Notes: generated by a model not told the origin, from the sequence alone. Shown: positions 1-7,551, counted from the stretch's first letter. The stretch: 22,650 bases of DNA from SAR202 cluster bacterium (GCA_030743915.1 JASLRP010000538.1:1-22650), one strand, 5' to 3'. Numbers and translations are program-made.

Positions 1-676
1 ACTCCAGGCGCTGGGGGATGTCGTCCCTCTCCTGCATTTTCTGTTCCAATGATTCCAGATGGGAACCCGGGAGGGCAATCAGGTACATGTGAGGCGGGAC
101 GTTGGTGTACTCTCGCATCCCGACGCACCCCAGTGACAGGACGGGTTTGTCGTTGACCGATGCGATAGCCAGGACCGCGCAGGCCGGACGAGGAAACACC
201 GCGCCCTGAGGATTGTTGCGCCACATGATCGAGCCTGCCATCTCCTGCAGCACGCCCATCTGAGGCAGAGTGGCCCAGATCAACGCCATGTCCGGCTCCA
301 CGGGCATCATCCACAGCGGGCCATAGATTGTTCCAGCAGCCCCATCGTGCTGAAACCTGGTGGTCTCGGCTATTTCCTCTCGAGTCCCATCGCCGCCCTC
401 GCACATTTCGTCCAACAGCGAGGCCAGTTCGTCCTCCCGGCCCTCTGGAGTCAGAAACCCGGACACCAGACCTCCGAGCCCGCACCCCAGGTGATGGTCT
501 CCAGAGGCGTAAAACACGCGCTCCTCAGCCCAGCGCCAGAGGGTGCAGAAGGACTGAGCCTCTTTCTGCATGGCGAGCATATCCTCGGGTTGCTCCGACG
601 CGAAGGCCAGGCCCACAGGAGGAAGCTGGATCATCAGCTTGTCTCCCAGCATCTGGACCAGATTCAGAGCATCCAT
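1..676 (-). CDS. DUF169 family protein, 3' end outside window
   Basis: About 225 residues are readable from ATG at 676 to the left edge with no stop. The protein starts MDALNLVQMLGDKL, followed by a PPVGLAF segment, a Cys-containing FCTLWRWAEE stretch, HHLGCGLGGLVSGF, a central MMPVEPDMALIW segment, and SLGCVGMREYT followed by HMYLIALPG. This order (PPV, early Cys, C-x-x-G, then GC-G-R before a short P-G motif) is that of the DUF169 family, whose biochemical function is unknown to me. The ATG directly abuts the TAG stop of the upstream HMA selenoprotein gene, so the two are almost certainly translated from one message and may work together. Several cysteines are positioned for metal or thiol chemistry, but no role can be assigned. 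Family assignment rests on motif memory, not a search. Confidence 0.75.
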   Translation of the reverse strand, partial: MDALNLVQMLGDKLMIQLPPVGLAFASEQPEDMLAMQKEAQSFCTLWRWAEERVFYASGDHHLGCGLGGLVSGFLTPEGREDELASLLDEMCEGGDGTREEIAETTRFQHDGAAGTIYGPLWMMPVEPDMALIWATLPQMGVLQEMAGSIMWRNNPQGAVFPRPACAVLAIASVNDKPVLSLGCVGMREYTNVPPHMYLIALPGSHLESLEQKMQERDDIPQRLE

Positions 677-943
677 CTAAGAGTCGCCCAGCACTTTGCT
701 TGCGTCCTCTGCGTCATCATCGTCGTCGGACATGTCTGCGTTGGCCTTCGTAATGGCGGCGCTCACAGCCTCTCGGTCCACCTGAGAGGAGTCGAACACG
801 ACAGTCGCTTCTTTTTTCCCTTCGTCATAGGAAAATTTGACGATTCCTGGTAGTTGATTCACCTCACGGGCGACGGCATCTCCTCAACCCGTTCAAAATG
901 CCGCTGGCACCGTCTGGATGAGGGTCTGGTTGTCCGATAGCAT
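677..943 (-). CDS. Heavy-metal-associated (HMA) domain selenoprotein with UxxU motif
   Basis: Conventional gene calling would split this at two UGA codons (893-895 and 884-886), which are in the same frame. Read through, the 88-residue product is an HMA fold of the MerP/CopZ type: VPAAF-U-T-G-U-GDAVAREV, then NQLPGIVKFSYDEG, EATVVFDSSQVD and AVSAAITKAN, ending in an Asp-rich tail (DDDDDAED). In HMA proteins the loop is C-x-x-C followed about ten residues later by L-P-G-V; here both cysteines are replaced by UGA (U17, U20) at exactly that spacing. Start: ATG 943 has GGAGG eight bases upstream; an upstream ATG at 958 has none. A stem-loop at 856-880 fits the bacterial SECIS pattern. The gene lies just after nadD and abuts the DUF169 gene. 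Expected role: soft-metal (Hg, Cu) binding or delivery in the cytoplasm; no signal peptide is seen. Not demonstrated: Sec insertion and metal identity. Confidence 0.85.
856..880 (-). promoter_or_regulatory. Candidate bacterial SECIS hairpin of the HMA selenoprotein
   Basis: On the transcript, positions +13 to +37 after the first UGA fold as GAU/AUC (3 bp), a GCCG bulge, UCGCC/GGUGA (5 bp, one G-U pair) and a five-base loop CGUGA. The loop guanine lies at +26 from the first UGA and +17 from the second, so one hairpin could serve both. A guanine in the first two loop bases at 16-37 nt is the known bacterial SECIS rule for SelB. Drawn by eye; no folding energy was calculated. Confidence 0.65.
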
Positions 944-959
944 GAGCGTTTCCTCCATG

Positions 960-1610
960 TTATTGGCGCGTGTAAAGGCCGTGGTCAAGGATATAGGATT
1001 CGACGAACTCTGGCACGCGATATTTGATGGACTCGCCGTGGGCGACCCGATCCCTGATGTCGGTGCCGCTGATCCCGACGGACGGCCCTGAGACAAGAAC
1101 AACCTTATCAGACGCGCCCTCTGCCAGGGACTCCAGGTTGTCGAGATCAATGTCTTCCTGACCGGGCCGGGACACTCCGACGACGACGCAGAGGTCGAAT
1201 AACCTCTCGGGGCTGCGCCATCGGGCCAACTCGTTCAGCGAGTCCATGCCGAGGATAAGGAATTTCTTCGTATTGGGGCCATACTCTTGATGAAGCTGTT
1301 GCAGGGTATCAACAGTGTAGGTCAACCCGGGCCGACGAACCTCGATATCGGAGACTTGAAAGTGAGGATTCGAAGAGACAGCCAACTCGACCATCGCCAT
1401 TCGGTGTTCCGGTTCGGTGACGGTCTGGTCGGCTTTCAGCCAGGGCCTTCCGGCGGGGATGAACACGACAACGTCGAGATCAAGCGCTTCTCTGACGTCC
1501 TCGGCGATCAGCAGGTGACCCATGTGGATGGGGTCGAAAGTGCCGCCCAACAACCCGATCCTTGAAGGTTGGATTGATTGGTCCGGGTCGGATTGGGATG
1601 TCACTCCCAC
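960..1610 (-). CDS. nadD: Nicotinate-nucleotide adenylyltransferase
   Basis: NadD transfers AMP from ATP to nicotinic acid mononucleotide, giving deamido-NAD in cytosolic NAD synthesis. The 216-residue protein has the nucleotidyltransferase motif GGTFDPIHMGH (near residues 22-32), the substrate-region GRPWLK, GMDSL before the RW-P segment, and the C-terminal ISGTDIRDRVAHG motif, which corresponds to the usual IS-T-IR ATP-binding motif. Length is normal. The given start is GTG at 1610, overlapping the obg end by 10 bases; a second GTG at 1604 overlaps the obg TGA by four bases and is equally plausible. The obg-nadD pairing is common in bacteria, so this part of the cluster is ordinary. Confidence 0.95.
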   Translation of the reverse strand: MGVTSQSDPDQSIQPSRIGLLGGTFDPIHMGHLLIAEDVREALDLDVVVFIPAGRPWLKADQTVTEPEHRMAMVELAVSSNPHFQVSDIEVRRPGLTYTVDTLQQLHQEYGPNTKKFLILGMDSLNELARWRSPERLFDLCVVVGVSRPGQEDIDLDNLESLAEGASDKVVLVSGPSVGISGTDIRDRVAHGESIKYRVPEFVESYILDHGLYTRQ

Positions 1611-2884
1611 AGGAATTCCAACTCGCCGATGTGCACTGTGTCCCCCGGCTCCACTCCGGCATCCTCCAGCGCCTTGACGACTCCCGTGTGCTGGAGCCTG
1701 CGGTAGAACTGCATCCTGGCCTCCCAGCGATCAAGATCAACCATGCCGGCGATGCGTATAGCGTCCGCCAGTTGCACTGTGTACTCGCCCTCCCGATTCA
1801 CGGATACCTTGGGAGCGGTTCTCCGAGGGGTGGGCCGCAGAACAGGCAACTCTTCTGTTGGCGTGGACAGGCCTTCGGACTCCCAGCGCACAGGCGCCGA
1901 TTGCAGGACCTGTATGGTTGCGTCCATCAGTGGGTCGAGGTTCTGGCGTCCGGCAGCGGAGACGAAATAGACTTTCTCGTCCGGCACAGCCTCGGCGAAC
2001 GCCTCCTCAAGCAGGGACATGTACTCTTCGACCTCTGGAATATCGATCTTGTTCACAGCCAGAATTTGGGGCTTGCGGGCCAGGTCCTCGTTGAACAGCT
2101 TCAACTCTTCGTTGATCTGAAGGTACTGAGCCACCGGGTCGTCCAGCGAGCCATCCACCATGTGAATCAGCACCCGGGTGCGCTCAACATGTCTCAGGAA
2201 ATCGTCACCCAGGCCAATGCCCTCGTGAGCGCCCTCGATCAGGCCAGGGATGTCCACCATGACGAAGTCTTCGTTTCGATGCTCGACAACGCCCAGGGCA
2301 GGCTCCAGAGTTGTGAAAGGATAGTCGGCAATCCGGGGGCGGGCAGATGTCAGAGCGGCCAGCAGGCTGGACTTTCCGGCATTGGGAGCGCCGATAACGC
2401 CCACGTCGGCCAGCAGTTTAAGCTCCAGCCGCACCTCTTCGTCCACTCCAGGCTCGCCGGCCTGAGCGATCATGGGATACTGATTCGTGGATGAAGCGTA
2501 TCGAGCGTTCCCGGCTCCGCCGCGTCCGCCCTTGGCCACCAGCAGGGTTTCTCCGGGCGCGTCAAGATCGGCCAGCAGTTGAGAAGAGTCCTTCCCAACC
2601 CACACCTGAGTTCCCACGGGCACGGTCAATGTGATGTCCTTGCCGTTCTTCCCGTGCTTCAGAGCCCCTTGACCCTTGCCTCCAGGCCTGGCAGTGTACT
2701 GTCTCTTGTAGCGATACTCCAGCAAAGTGTTCACGTTGGAGTCGCTCAACAGATAAACACTGCCACCGTCTCCGCCATTGCCTCCGTCGGGGCCTCCACG
2801 CGGCACGTACTTCTCGTGACGTCCGCTTATCGCGCCGTCTCCACCTTTCCCGCTTCTAACGAGGATGAATACTCTATCAATCAT
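1601..2884 (-). CDS. obg: Obg/CgtA GTPase with C-terminal OCT domain
   Basis: Essential ribosome-associated GTPase active in 50S assembly and stress signalling. The 427-residue protein has the glycine-rich Obg fold at residues 1-158 (SGKGGDGA, GGPDGGNGGDGG), a G domain with P-loop GAPNAGKS at 165-172, switch I around DYPFTTLEP, DIPG at 211-214, NKID at 278-281 and SAA at 309-311, and an OCT domain from about 360 to the end. All motifs are intact and the start ATG gives the usual N-terminus. It is the first gene of a leftward cluster with nadD, the HMA selenoprotein and the DUF169 gene. It ends in a normal TGA stop after a complete OCT domain, evidence that UGA is still a stop codon in this genome. 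Confidence 0.97.
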   Translation of the reverse strand: MIDRVFILVRSGKGGDGAISGRHEKYVPRGGPDGGNGGDGGSVYLLSDSNVNTLLEYRYKRQYTARPGGKGQGALKHGKNGKDITLTVPVGTQVWVGKDSSQLLADLDAPGETLLVAKGGRGGAGNARYASSTNQYPMIAQAGEPGVDEEVRLELKLLADVGVIGAPNAGKSSLLAALTSARPRIADYPFTTLEPALGVVEHRNEDFVMVDIPGLIEGAHEGIGLGDDFLRHVERTRVLIHMVDGSLDDPVAQYLQINEELKLFNEDLARKPQILAVNKIDIPEVEEYMSLLEEAFAEAVPDEKVYFVSAAGRQNLDPLMDATIQVLQSAPVRWESEGLSTPTEELPVLRPTPRRTAPKVSVNREGEYTVQLADAIRIAGMVDLDRWEARMQFYRRLQHTGVVKALEDAGVEPGDTVHIGELEFLWE

Positions 2885-3191
2885 TTTGCTGGGTTATACA
2901 GTAATAATAGTAATGCCGTGGATTGTGGGGACAGCCGTGCCTGACAGCCTGGGGACACGCGATAATTGTAGCATGGAGGCGCTGTGGAAGGCGTGGGGAT
3001 AACTTTGGAATGTTTGAGCGTGAGGTCAACAATGTCAGTTTTTAGACTTGTCCAACTGGCCGAGTTATCCACATGGGGGCAGAGTTATCCCCGTTTTTGG
3101 GGCAGTTATCCCCAATGTTATGTCAAGCAGGTTGATTTCTTGTTTTGATGGATGTTCAAAATTCGATTAGCTTTTGTGTTGAACGCATGTG
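2885..3191. other. Non-coding region with DnaA-box-like cluster (candidate origin)
   Basis: No convincing gene is present. On the plus strand, TTATCCACA (3065-3073, the consensus DnaA box), TTATCCCCG (3085-3093) and TTATCCCCA (3106-3114) are spaced 20 and 21 bases apart, about two helical turns. TTATCCCCA also occurs on the minus strand at 2994-3002. Two weaker relatives containing TGGGGACA lie at 2926-2933 and 2950-2957. An AT-rich stretch follows at about 3118-3182. The genes at 1-2884 run leftward, and proB onward run rightward, as leading-strand genes around an origin would. The region must also contain the obg promoter. Origin function is inference; dnaA or dnaN is not in the window. Confidence 0.45.
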
Positions 3192-3766
3192 TCACTGGGA
3201 GGGGTGAAGTGGTCTGGATTGATCCAACAGAATCGAAAGAATGATTGACTGCGCCAGGTCGATGGGCGACAGGACGGTGGCATCAATCATGAGGCTATGA
3301 GCTTGTAGAAATGGTCGCGCTTGGGCAAACTGCGCGTGCAATCGTTGTTGAACCTCGATGTTGCGGCTGACGGTCCTGTCCGGGCTGGGATCAGACTGTG
3401 CCCTGCGCAACGTTTCCTTAGAGGAGACGTCCAAGGTTACAAATCTCAAGCAGGAACCTGACGTCAGGTGGTTACGCAGGCCATCGAGTGCTGAGAGCGA
3501 AAAGAATCCACCTTCCACGACTACAACACTCATACCGCTATCAAAGAACACACATCAGCCAGGGCCGCCGCGCCCCGGCGGGCAGCGCTCCAAATGTCCT
3601 CATTATCGAAGCCATCGCTCTGGCGGGCCATGCAATATACAACGTCAAGGTCGATGACGGCAGCGGGACGCCCAATGTCTCGGAAGCGCTCGGCCAAGGC
3701 CGATGCGACTGTGCTTTTGCCTCCACCCACGGGGCCGGTTAGAACAATGAGCAATCGTTCAAGCAA
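3192..3766 (-). pseudogene. P-loop kinase/ATPase split by a frameshift
   Basis: The N-terminal half (from TTG 3766) reads MLERLLIVLTGPVGGGKST, a Walker A motif at residues 11-19, then an IDLDVVY segment and ends in RRGAAALADV. The C-terminal half continues in another frame with FFDSGMSVVVVEGGFF (a Walker-B-like hydrophobic strand), LRFVTLDVS and a basic, possibly lid-like RRAQSDPSPDRTVSR segment. Joined, they make one protein of about 190 residues resembling small AAA-type kinases (adenylate/APS/shikimate kinase-like). The break lies near 3545-3553 in a GTGTGT run; deleting one TG or adding one T restores the frame. It may be a real pseudogene or an assembly error. There is no slippery-site arrangement suggesting programmed frameshifting. 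Substrate unknown. Confidence 0.7.
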
Positions 3767-3880
3767 GCGCTACCCTATCTGCTTGGCGCTCGAAATCAGC
3801 GACGGGCCGATGACCGGAATGAGGACGAAGGAAGAAATCATGCTCGTATCATACATCAGACCAGCCGCCTGGAAATTGCT

Positions 3881-3914
3881 GTCATGCCGAATTGCCGTCG
3901 TCTAGCGGCATGAC
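3881..3914. repeat. 9-bp inverted repeat upstream of proB
   Basis: GTCATGCCG (3881-3889) and CGGCATGAC (3906-3914) are perfect inverted copies separated by 16 bases. The right arm ends eight bases before a TATAAT at 3923-3928. It could be an operator for proB or a hairpin at the end of an upstream transcript. There is no T-run, so a simple terminator is unlikely. Confidence 0.5.
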
Positions 3915-3922
3915 TCAGGCGC

Positions 3923-3928
3923 TATAAT
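3923..3928 (+). promoter_or_regulatory. Possible -10 element of proB
   Basis: A perfect TATAAT lies 47 bases upstream of the proB ATG. No good -35 hexamer is seen at 16-18 bases upstream (the sequence there is close to GTCTAG). The promoter may therefore depend on an activator, possibly at the adjacent inverted repeat, or be spurious. Confidence 0.4.
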
Positions 3929-3975
3929 GGATGCTCTATTGAAACCGAATATTCCCATCAGTCAGATGCAAGAAA

Positions 3976-5142
3976 ATGTCACAGAATCAGCAGACAGCCA
4001 GCATGTCCGATAACCAGTCTCAGCCTAGGTACAATCGTATTGTGGTGAAGGCTGGCACGACTCTGCTCACCGGCAGCACTGACAGGCTTGACTTGGAGAT
4101 GATGTCTTCGTTAGTGGGGCAGGTCGCCCGTCTTCAATTTGCGGGGCGGCAGATGATGATCGTGTCGTCTGGCGCGGTGGCGGTAGGACGGAAGATTCTG
4201 AAGGGACAACAGCAGGGCCGTGATGTCCCCGTGCGCCAGGTGCTGGCCGCTGTGGGTCAGGGCAGACTGTTGCAGGCCTACGAGCAGCTATTCGACTGGC
4301 ATGGCATCCCTGTCGCTCAGGCCCTGCTCACACGGCGAGACCTCAGCGACCGCCACGGCTATCTGAACATCCGAAACACCCTGCTGGGTCTGTTGGACGC
4401 GGGAGTCATCCCCATCATCAACGAGAACGACGTGGTGGCCGTGGATGAGCTTTCGGGAGGCGAGGTGTTCGGCGACAACGACACCCTCTCGGCGATGGTC
4501 GCCAACATCGTCGATGCCGACCTCCTGGTGATGCTGGGTGAAGTTGAGGGACTGTACACCCGAGACCCCCACTTGGACCCTGACGCCAAGCTGATCCCCA
4601 AGGTCGAGAGGCTGAACGACGAGGTCGGAGCTATGGGCGGTCCCTCATGGAGTGACATGGGCAGAGGCGGCATGGCGACCAAGCTGGACGCGGCCAAGCT
4701 GGCAACAGCCTCAGGCGTGGATACTGTGATCGCCGGAGGCCGGACCTCCAACGCCATTGTCAGACTGGCCGATGGCGAGACTCTTGGCACGCACTTCCCG
4801 GCTACCACTACCAGAGTGGAGAGTCGAAAGCGCTGGATGCTCAGTCACATGGACGAGTCCGACACCATTGTGGTTGATCAGGGAGCGGTCCGCGCTCTGG
4901 TGTCTCACAATCGCAGTCTTCTGCCTCCTGGAGTGGTGGAAACGCTGGGAGAGTTCCGGCGTGGCGACATCGTGTCCATCGTCGGCCCGGACAGGGAACA
5001 GATAGCCTGTGGCATAACGAATTATGACTCCCAAGAGATCGACAAAATCTCGCAAATGCGGTCCACCGCTATAAACGACACCCTGGGGCACCACTATGGC
5101 GATGAGGTGGTGCATCGGGACAACATGGTTATTCTTTCCTAA
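3976..5142 (+). CDS. proB: Glutamate 5-kinase with PUA domain
   Basis: ProB phosphorylates L-glutamate with ATP in the first step of proline synthesis. The 388-residue protein has an amino-acid-kinase domain (VVKAGTTLLT near residue 23, VSSGAVAVG, IIPIINENDVVAVDE, GDNDTLSAMVA, and the GRGGMATKLDAAKLA motif) and a C-terminal PUA domain from about 285 to the end (DQGAVRAL, SLLPPGVVE, RRGDIVSIV). The full two-domain length is normal. ATG 3976 has only a weak purine stretch upstream; ATG 4003 is an alternative that would remove a nine-residue tail with no family match. proA follows 71 bases later in the same direction, so the two probably form a proline operon. ProB is usually feedback-inhibited by proline. 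Confidence 0.96.
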   Translation: MSQNQQTASMSDNQSQPRYNRIVVKAGTTLLTGSTDRLDLEMMSSLVGQVARLQFAGRQMMIVSSGAVAVGRKILKGQQQGRDVPVRQVLAAVGQGRLLQAYEQLFDWHGIPVAQALLTRRDLSDRHGYLNIRNTLLGLLDAGVIPIINENDVVAVDELSGGEVFGDNDTLSAMVANIVDADLLVMLGEVEGLYTRDPHLDPDAKLIPKVERLNDEVGAMGGPSWSDMGRGGMATKLDAAKLATASGVDTVIAGGRTSNAIVRLADGETLGTHFPATTTRVESRKRWMLSHMDESDTIVVDQGAVRALVSHNRSLLPPGVVETLGEFRRGDIVSIVGPDREQIACGITNYDSQEIDKISQMRSTAINDTLGHHYGDEVVHRDNMVILS

Positions 5143-5213
5143 AATGCTTGTGTGTGGAGGCGAGTTTCAAATCCTCCCACTCACCGCGCAAATGAACACC
5201 AGGAGCATCAGAA

Positions 5214-6488
5214 ATGCAAACGGCAGTGGACGAACTGACGATCAAGGCTCAGGCGGCGAAGAAGGCCGCTCGGATGCTTGCGAAGACGAAGGGCGAGGTC
5301 AAAAATAACGCCCTCATGAGCATCGCCGATGGCCTGAAGTCTCGACAGGAAGAAATTCTTGAGGCCAACGAGAAGGACTATCAGGCTGGACAACAGGCCG
5401 GTCTCGACGAGGCATTCCTGGACCGTCTGCTGCTGAACCCTGAACGTCTGGAAGGCATGGCCGAGGACATCCGCAGCGTTGTGATGCTCCCCGATCCCGT
5501 GGGCCAGATGATGGAGATGAAAACCATGCCCAACGGATTGCAGGTGGGCAAGCGCCGGGTGCCGCTGGGCGTTGTTGGATCCATCTATGAGAGCAGGCCC
5601 AACGTAACAATAGACATCTCCGTGTTGTGCCTGAAGTCAGGCAACGCCATCGTTCTCAGAGGCGGCAAGGAGTCGATAAACTCTAACACTGCGCTGGCGG
5701 GGCTGGTTCGAGACTCCATCGCGGAAGCTGGCCTGCCGGCGGACGCTGTGCAGTTCATAGAATCTACCGACCGCGCCATCGTGGGACAGATGCTTACGGC
5801 CAAGGGCCTCATTGACCTGCTCATTCCCAGAGGAGGGCAGGCGCTCATCAACCGCGTCTCCGAGAATGCCACCATTCCGGCCATAACAGGTGGCGTTGGA
5901 GTCTGCCACACTTACGTGGATGGCTCGGCTGACGTCAACATGGCCGCCGATATCGTGTTCAACGCCAAGGTGCAGCGACCCTCGGTCTGCAACGCGCTGG
6001 ATACCGTGATCGTCCACTCAGCCGCCGCGCCATCGTGTCTGCCGGAGATAGCGAAACGCTTCGCCGAGGTCGGTGTCGAGATGCGGTGCGACCGTCGCGC
6101 GCTCACCATGCTGGGGTCTGTGAACGGATTGAAGGCCATACCCGTCACTGAAGAGGACTGGATCACCGAGCACCTGTCGCTGAGGGCAGGGGTCCGAGTT
6201 GTGGACTCGCTGGACGAGGCTCTGGATCACATCGAGACCTACGGTTCCGGACACTCCGACGCCATCATCACCGAGGACTACACCCACGCCATGCGTTTCC
6301 TGAACGAGGTGGACTCAGCCGCTGTTTTCGTCAACGCGTCCACCCGATTCAACGACGGCGCGCAGTTCGGCCTGGGTGCAGAGGTCGCCATCAGCACCGA
6401 TAAATTCCACGCCCGAGGCCCGATGGGCCTTGAGGAGTTGACATCCTACAAGTGGACCGTCATCGGCGAGGGACAGGTGCGGCCTTAG
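5214..6488 (+). CDS. proA: Gamma-glutamyl phosphate reductase
   Basis: ProA reduces gamma-glutamyl phosphate with NADPH to glutamate semialdehyde, which cyclises to pyrroline-5-carboxylate. The 424-residue protein is full length for the family. It shows the YESRPNVT motif near 125-132, LRGGKESINSN near 148-158, LIPRGGQALI, and the catalytic cysteine in QRPSVCNALDT (Cys259). AGGAG at 5201-5205 lies at good spacing before ATG 5214. Nothing in the protein is unusual. The last step, proC, is not in the window. A REPIN-like inverted repeat follows the gene. Confidence 0.97.
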   Translation: MQTAVDELTIKAQAAKKAARMLAKTKGEVKNNALMSIADGLKSRQEEILEANEKDYQAGQQAGLDEAFLDRLLLNPERLEGMAEDIRSVVMLPDPVGQMMEMKTMPNGLQVGKRRVPLGVVGSIYESRPNVTIDISVLCLKSGNAIVLRGGKESINSNTALAGLVRDSIAEAGLPADAVQFIESTDRAIVGQMLTAKGLIDLLIPRGGQALINRVSENATIPAITGGVGVCHTYVDGSADVNMAADIVFNAKVQRPSVCNALDTVIVHSAAAPSCLPEIAKRFAEVGVEMRCDRRALTMLGSVNGLKAIPVTEEDWITEHLSLRAGVRVVDSLDEALDHIETYGSGHSDAIITEDYTHAMRFLNEVDSAAVFVNASTRFNDGAQFGLGAEVAISTDKFHARGPMGLEELTSYKWTVIGEGQVRP

Positions 6489-6509
6489 TCCTGCCCGCTA
6501 TACCCTCTC

Positions 6510-6597
6510 GCCATACTGAGCGGAGCGAAGTGTCTCGTCGTGTTGGCGCAACGATGTCCCGCAGAACGAGATTCTTCGATTGCGATCTCAGAATGGC
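6510..6597. repeat. REPIN-like inverted pair, copy 1
   Basis: Left arm 6510-6538 (GCCATACTGAGCGGAGCGAA, then GTGTCTCGT) and right arm 6566-6597, whose reverse complement begins GCCATTCTGAG and ends GAAGAATCTCGT, match imperfectly around a 27-base spacer. The same arm sequence recurs at 11022-11112 and 14818-14907. It lies between proA and the next gene and could fold into a long hairpin in RNA. Confidence 0.65.
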
Positions 6598-6669
6598 GAC
6601 CTAATTGTCGGCAAGGATGTCACCGAACACAATACGGATACACAACAAGCAAGGTCAGATACAAAAGAC

Positions 6670-6987
6670 ATGGCGAAATTTAATTTTGAGCGTGAGGTTC
6701 GGACTCCCTTTTCGGAGTGCTACACGGTGCTGGATAATGAGGACACTGTTGGCAGGCTGGACATCCACTTTGCCGACGCGATAGTCCACGCCACCCTGAC
6801 TGTGGAAGAAAGTCTGACTTCCGACAGCATCCAGGACCTGATCGACGCCATCGATGAGGAGCTTCTGGATGCTGTGGGTATCCTGCGAGAAGAGATAATT
6901 ATTCACATCCACCAGGGCCGGGAACTGGGCGTGTACAACCCCCCCGACTTTGAGGGAACCAACGGCGGCGGTCTGCGACTGAATTAG
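6670..6987 (+). CDS. Hypothetical protein, 105 residues
   Basis: I do not recognise this family. The acidic protein begins MAKFNFEREVRTPFSE and contains two alternating strand segments (GRLDIHFADAIVHATLTVEE and EEIIIHIHQGRELG) around an acidic helix (IQDLIDAIDEELLDAVG). This suggests a small alpha/beta cytosolic domain with no signal or membrane segment. ATG 6670 is preferred because upstream codons fall in the preceding repeat region; AAGG lies 18 bases upstream, a weak site. Its TAG stop is part of the Shine-Dalgarno sequence TAGGAG of the Uma2 gene nine bases downstream, so the genes are co-transcribed. A fragment resembling its 3' end is found again before the second Uma2 gene. It could be a partner of the Uma2 proteins, but nothing shows this. 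Confidence 0.75.
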   Translation: MAKFNFEREVRTPFSECYTVLDNEDTVGRLDIHFADAIVHATLTVEESLTSDSIQDLIDAIDEELLDAVGILREEIIIHIHQGRELGVYNPPDFEGTNGGGLRLN

Positions 6988-6996
6988 GAGTATCTT

Positions 6997-7551
6997 ATGG
7001 TCCAGCCCAAGAGAGCAAAGCTCACAGTCCGCGACTACATGAGCATCCCCGAGGATGATGACAGACGATTTGAACTTATCAACGGGGAGCTTATATTGGC
7101 GCCGTCTCCAGTCACACAACACCAGAGAATTTCAAGGAACTTGGTCGAAATTCTGGTTGGCTTCCTCCGAACTCAGAACCTGGGTGAGTTGTTTTATGCC
7201 CCTATGGACGTAGTGCTGTCCGAGCATGATGTGTTCCAGCCCGACATTCTTTTTATCTCGAGTAGCAGGTTCCATATGATCGGTGACACCAACATTCAGG
7301 GAGCGCCTGATCTGGTGGTAGAGATTCTTTCACCCAGCACTGAGGATAGAGATCGAGGCGACAAACGAGACGCGTACCTGAGATATGGTGTCCGTGAATA
7401 CTGGATTATTGACCCTCAGAGCAGGACTTGCGAAATCATGCGTGCCGGCGACACCGAGTTCGAGACCGTGCGAGTCTATCCAGAAGGCACGACAGCTACG
7501 TCTTCCATCCTCGAAGGCATTCAGGTGGAGGTTGTTCAGCTGTTCGCGTGA
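6997..7551 (+). CDS. Uma2 family (DUF820) PD-(D/E)xK nuclease, copy 1
   Basis: Uma2 proteins have a restriction-endonuclease-like fold and are abundant in cyanobacteria and Chloroflexota; their targets are largely unknown. The 184-residue protein has the early Glu (RRFELINGELILAPSP, Glu26), the PDILF strand (Asp83), PDLVVEILSPST (Glu109) and Lys123 followed by YLRYGVREYWIIDP, which together make up the expected catalytic set. TAGGAG lies eight bases before the ATG. Its neighbour at 7607 is a same-length paralogue. It sits between a small unknown gene and an ABC exporter; no toxin-antitoxin partner is evident. Nuclease activity is inferred from the family. Confidence 0.92.
   Translation: MVQPKRAKLTVRDYMSIPEDDDRRFELINGELILAPSPVTQHQRISRNLVEILVGFLRTQNLGELFYAPMDVVLSEHDVFQPDILFISSSRFHMIGDTNIQGAPDLVVEILSPSTEDRDRGDKRDAYLRYGVREYWIIDPQSRTCEIMRAGDTEFETVRVYPEGTTATSSILEGIQVEVVQLFA

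Noticed and set aside
328..853. Plus-strand frames over the DUF169 and HMA genes
   Set aside because: They are antisense shadows with low-complexity Arg/Pro-rich products; the minus strand carries recognisable families.
677..943. UGA reassigned to Trp or Gly (alternative genetic code)
   Set aside because: obg, the second Uma2 gene, the ABC ATPase, GH42 and others end in UGA at family-typical C-termini, and tryptophan is coded by UGG throughout.
893..1150. 85-codon minus-strand frame ending at 893
   Set aside because: Its 5' part overlaps nadD in another frame and has no family features; only its last codons (from 943) are the real start of the HMA selenoprotein.
1562..2494. 310-codon plus-strand frame
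   Set aside because: It lies entirely antisense to obg, whose GTPase motifs are intact.
3530..3560. Programmed ribosomal frameshift in the kinase gene
   Set aside because: No slippery heptamer or downstream structure is evident; a dinucleotide indel is simpler.
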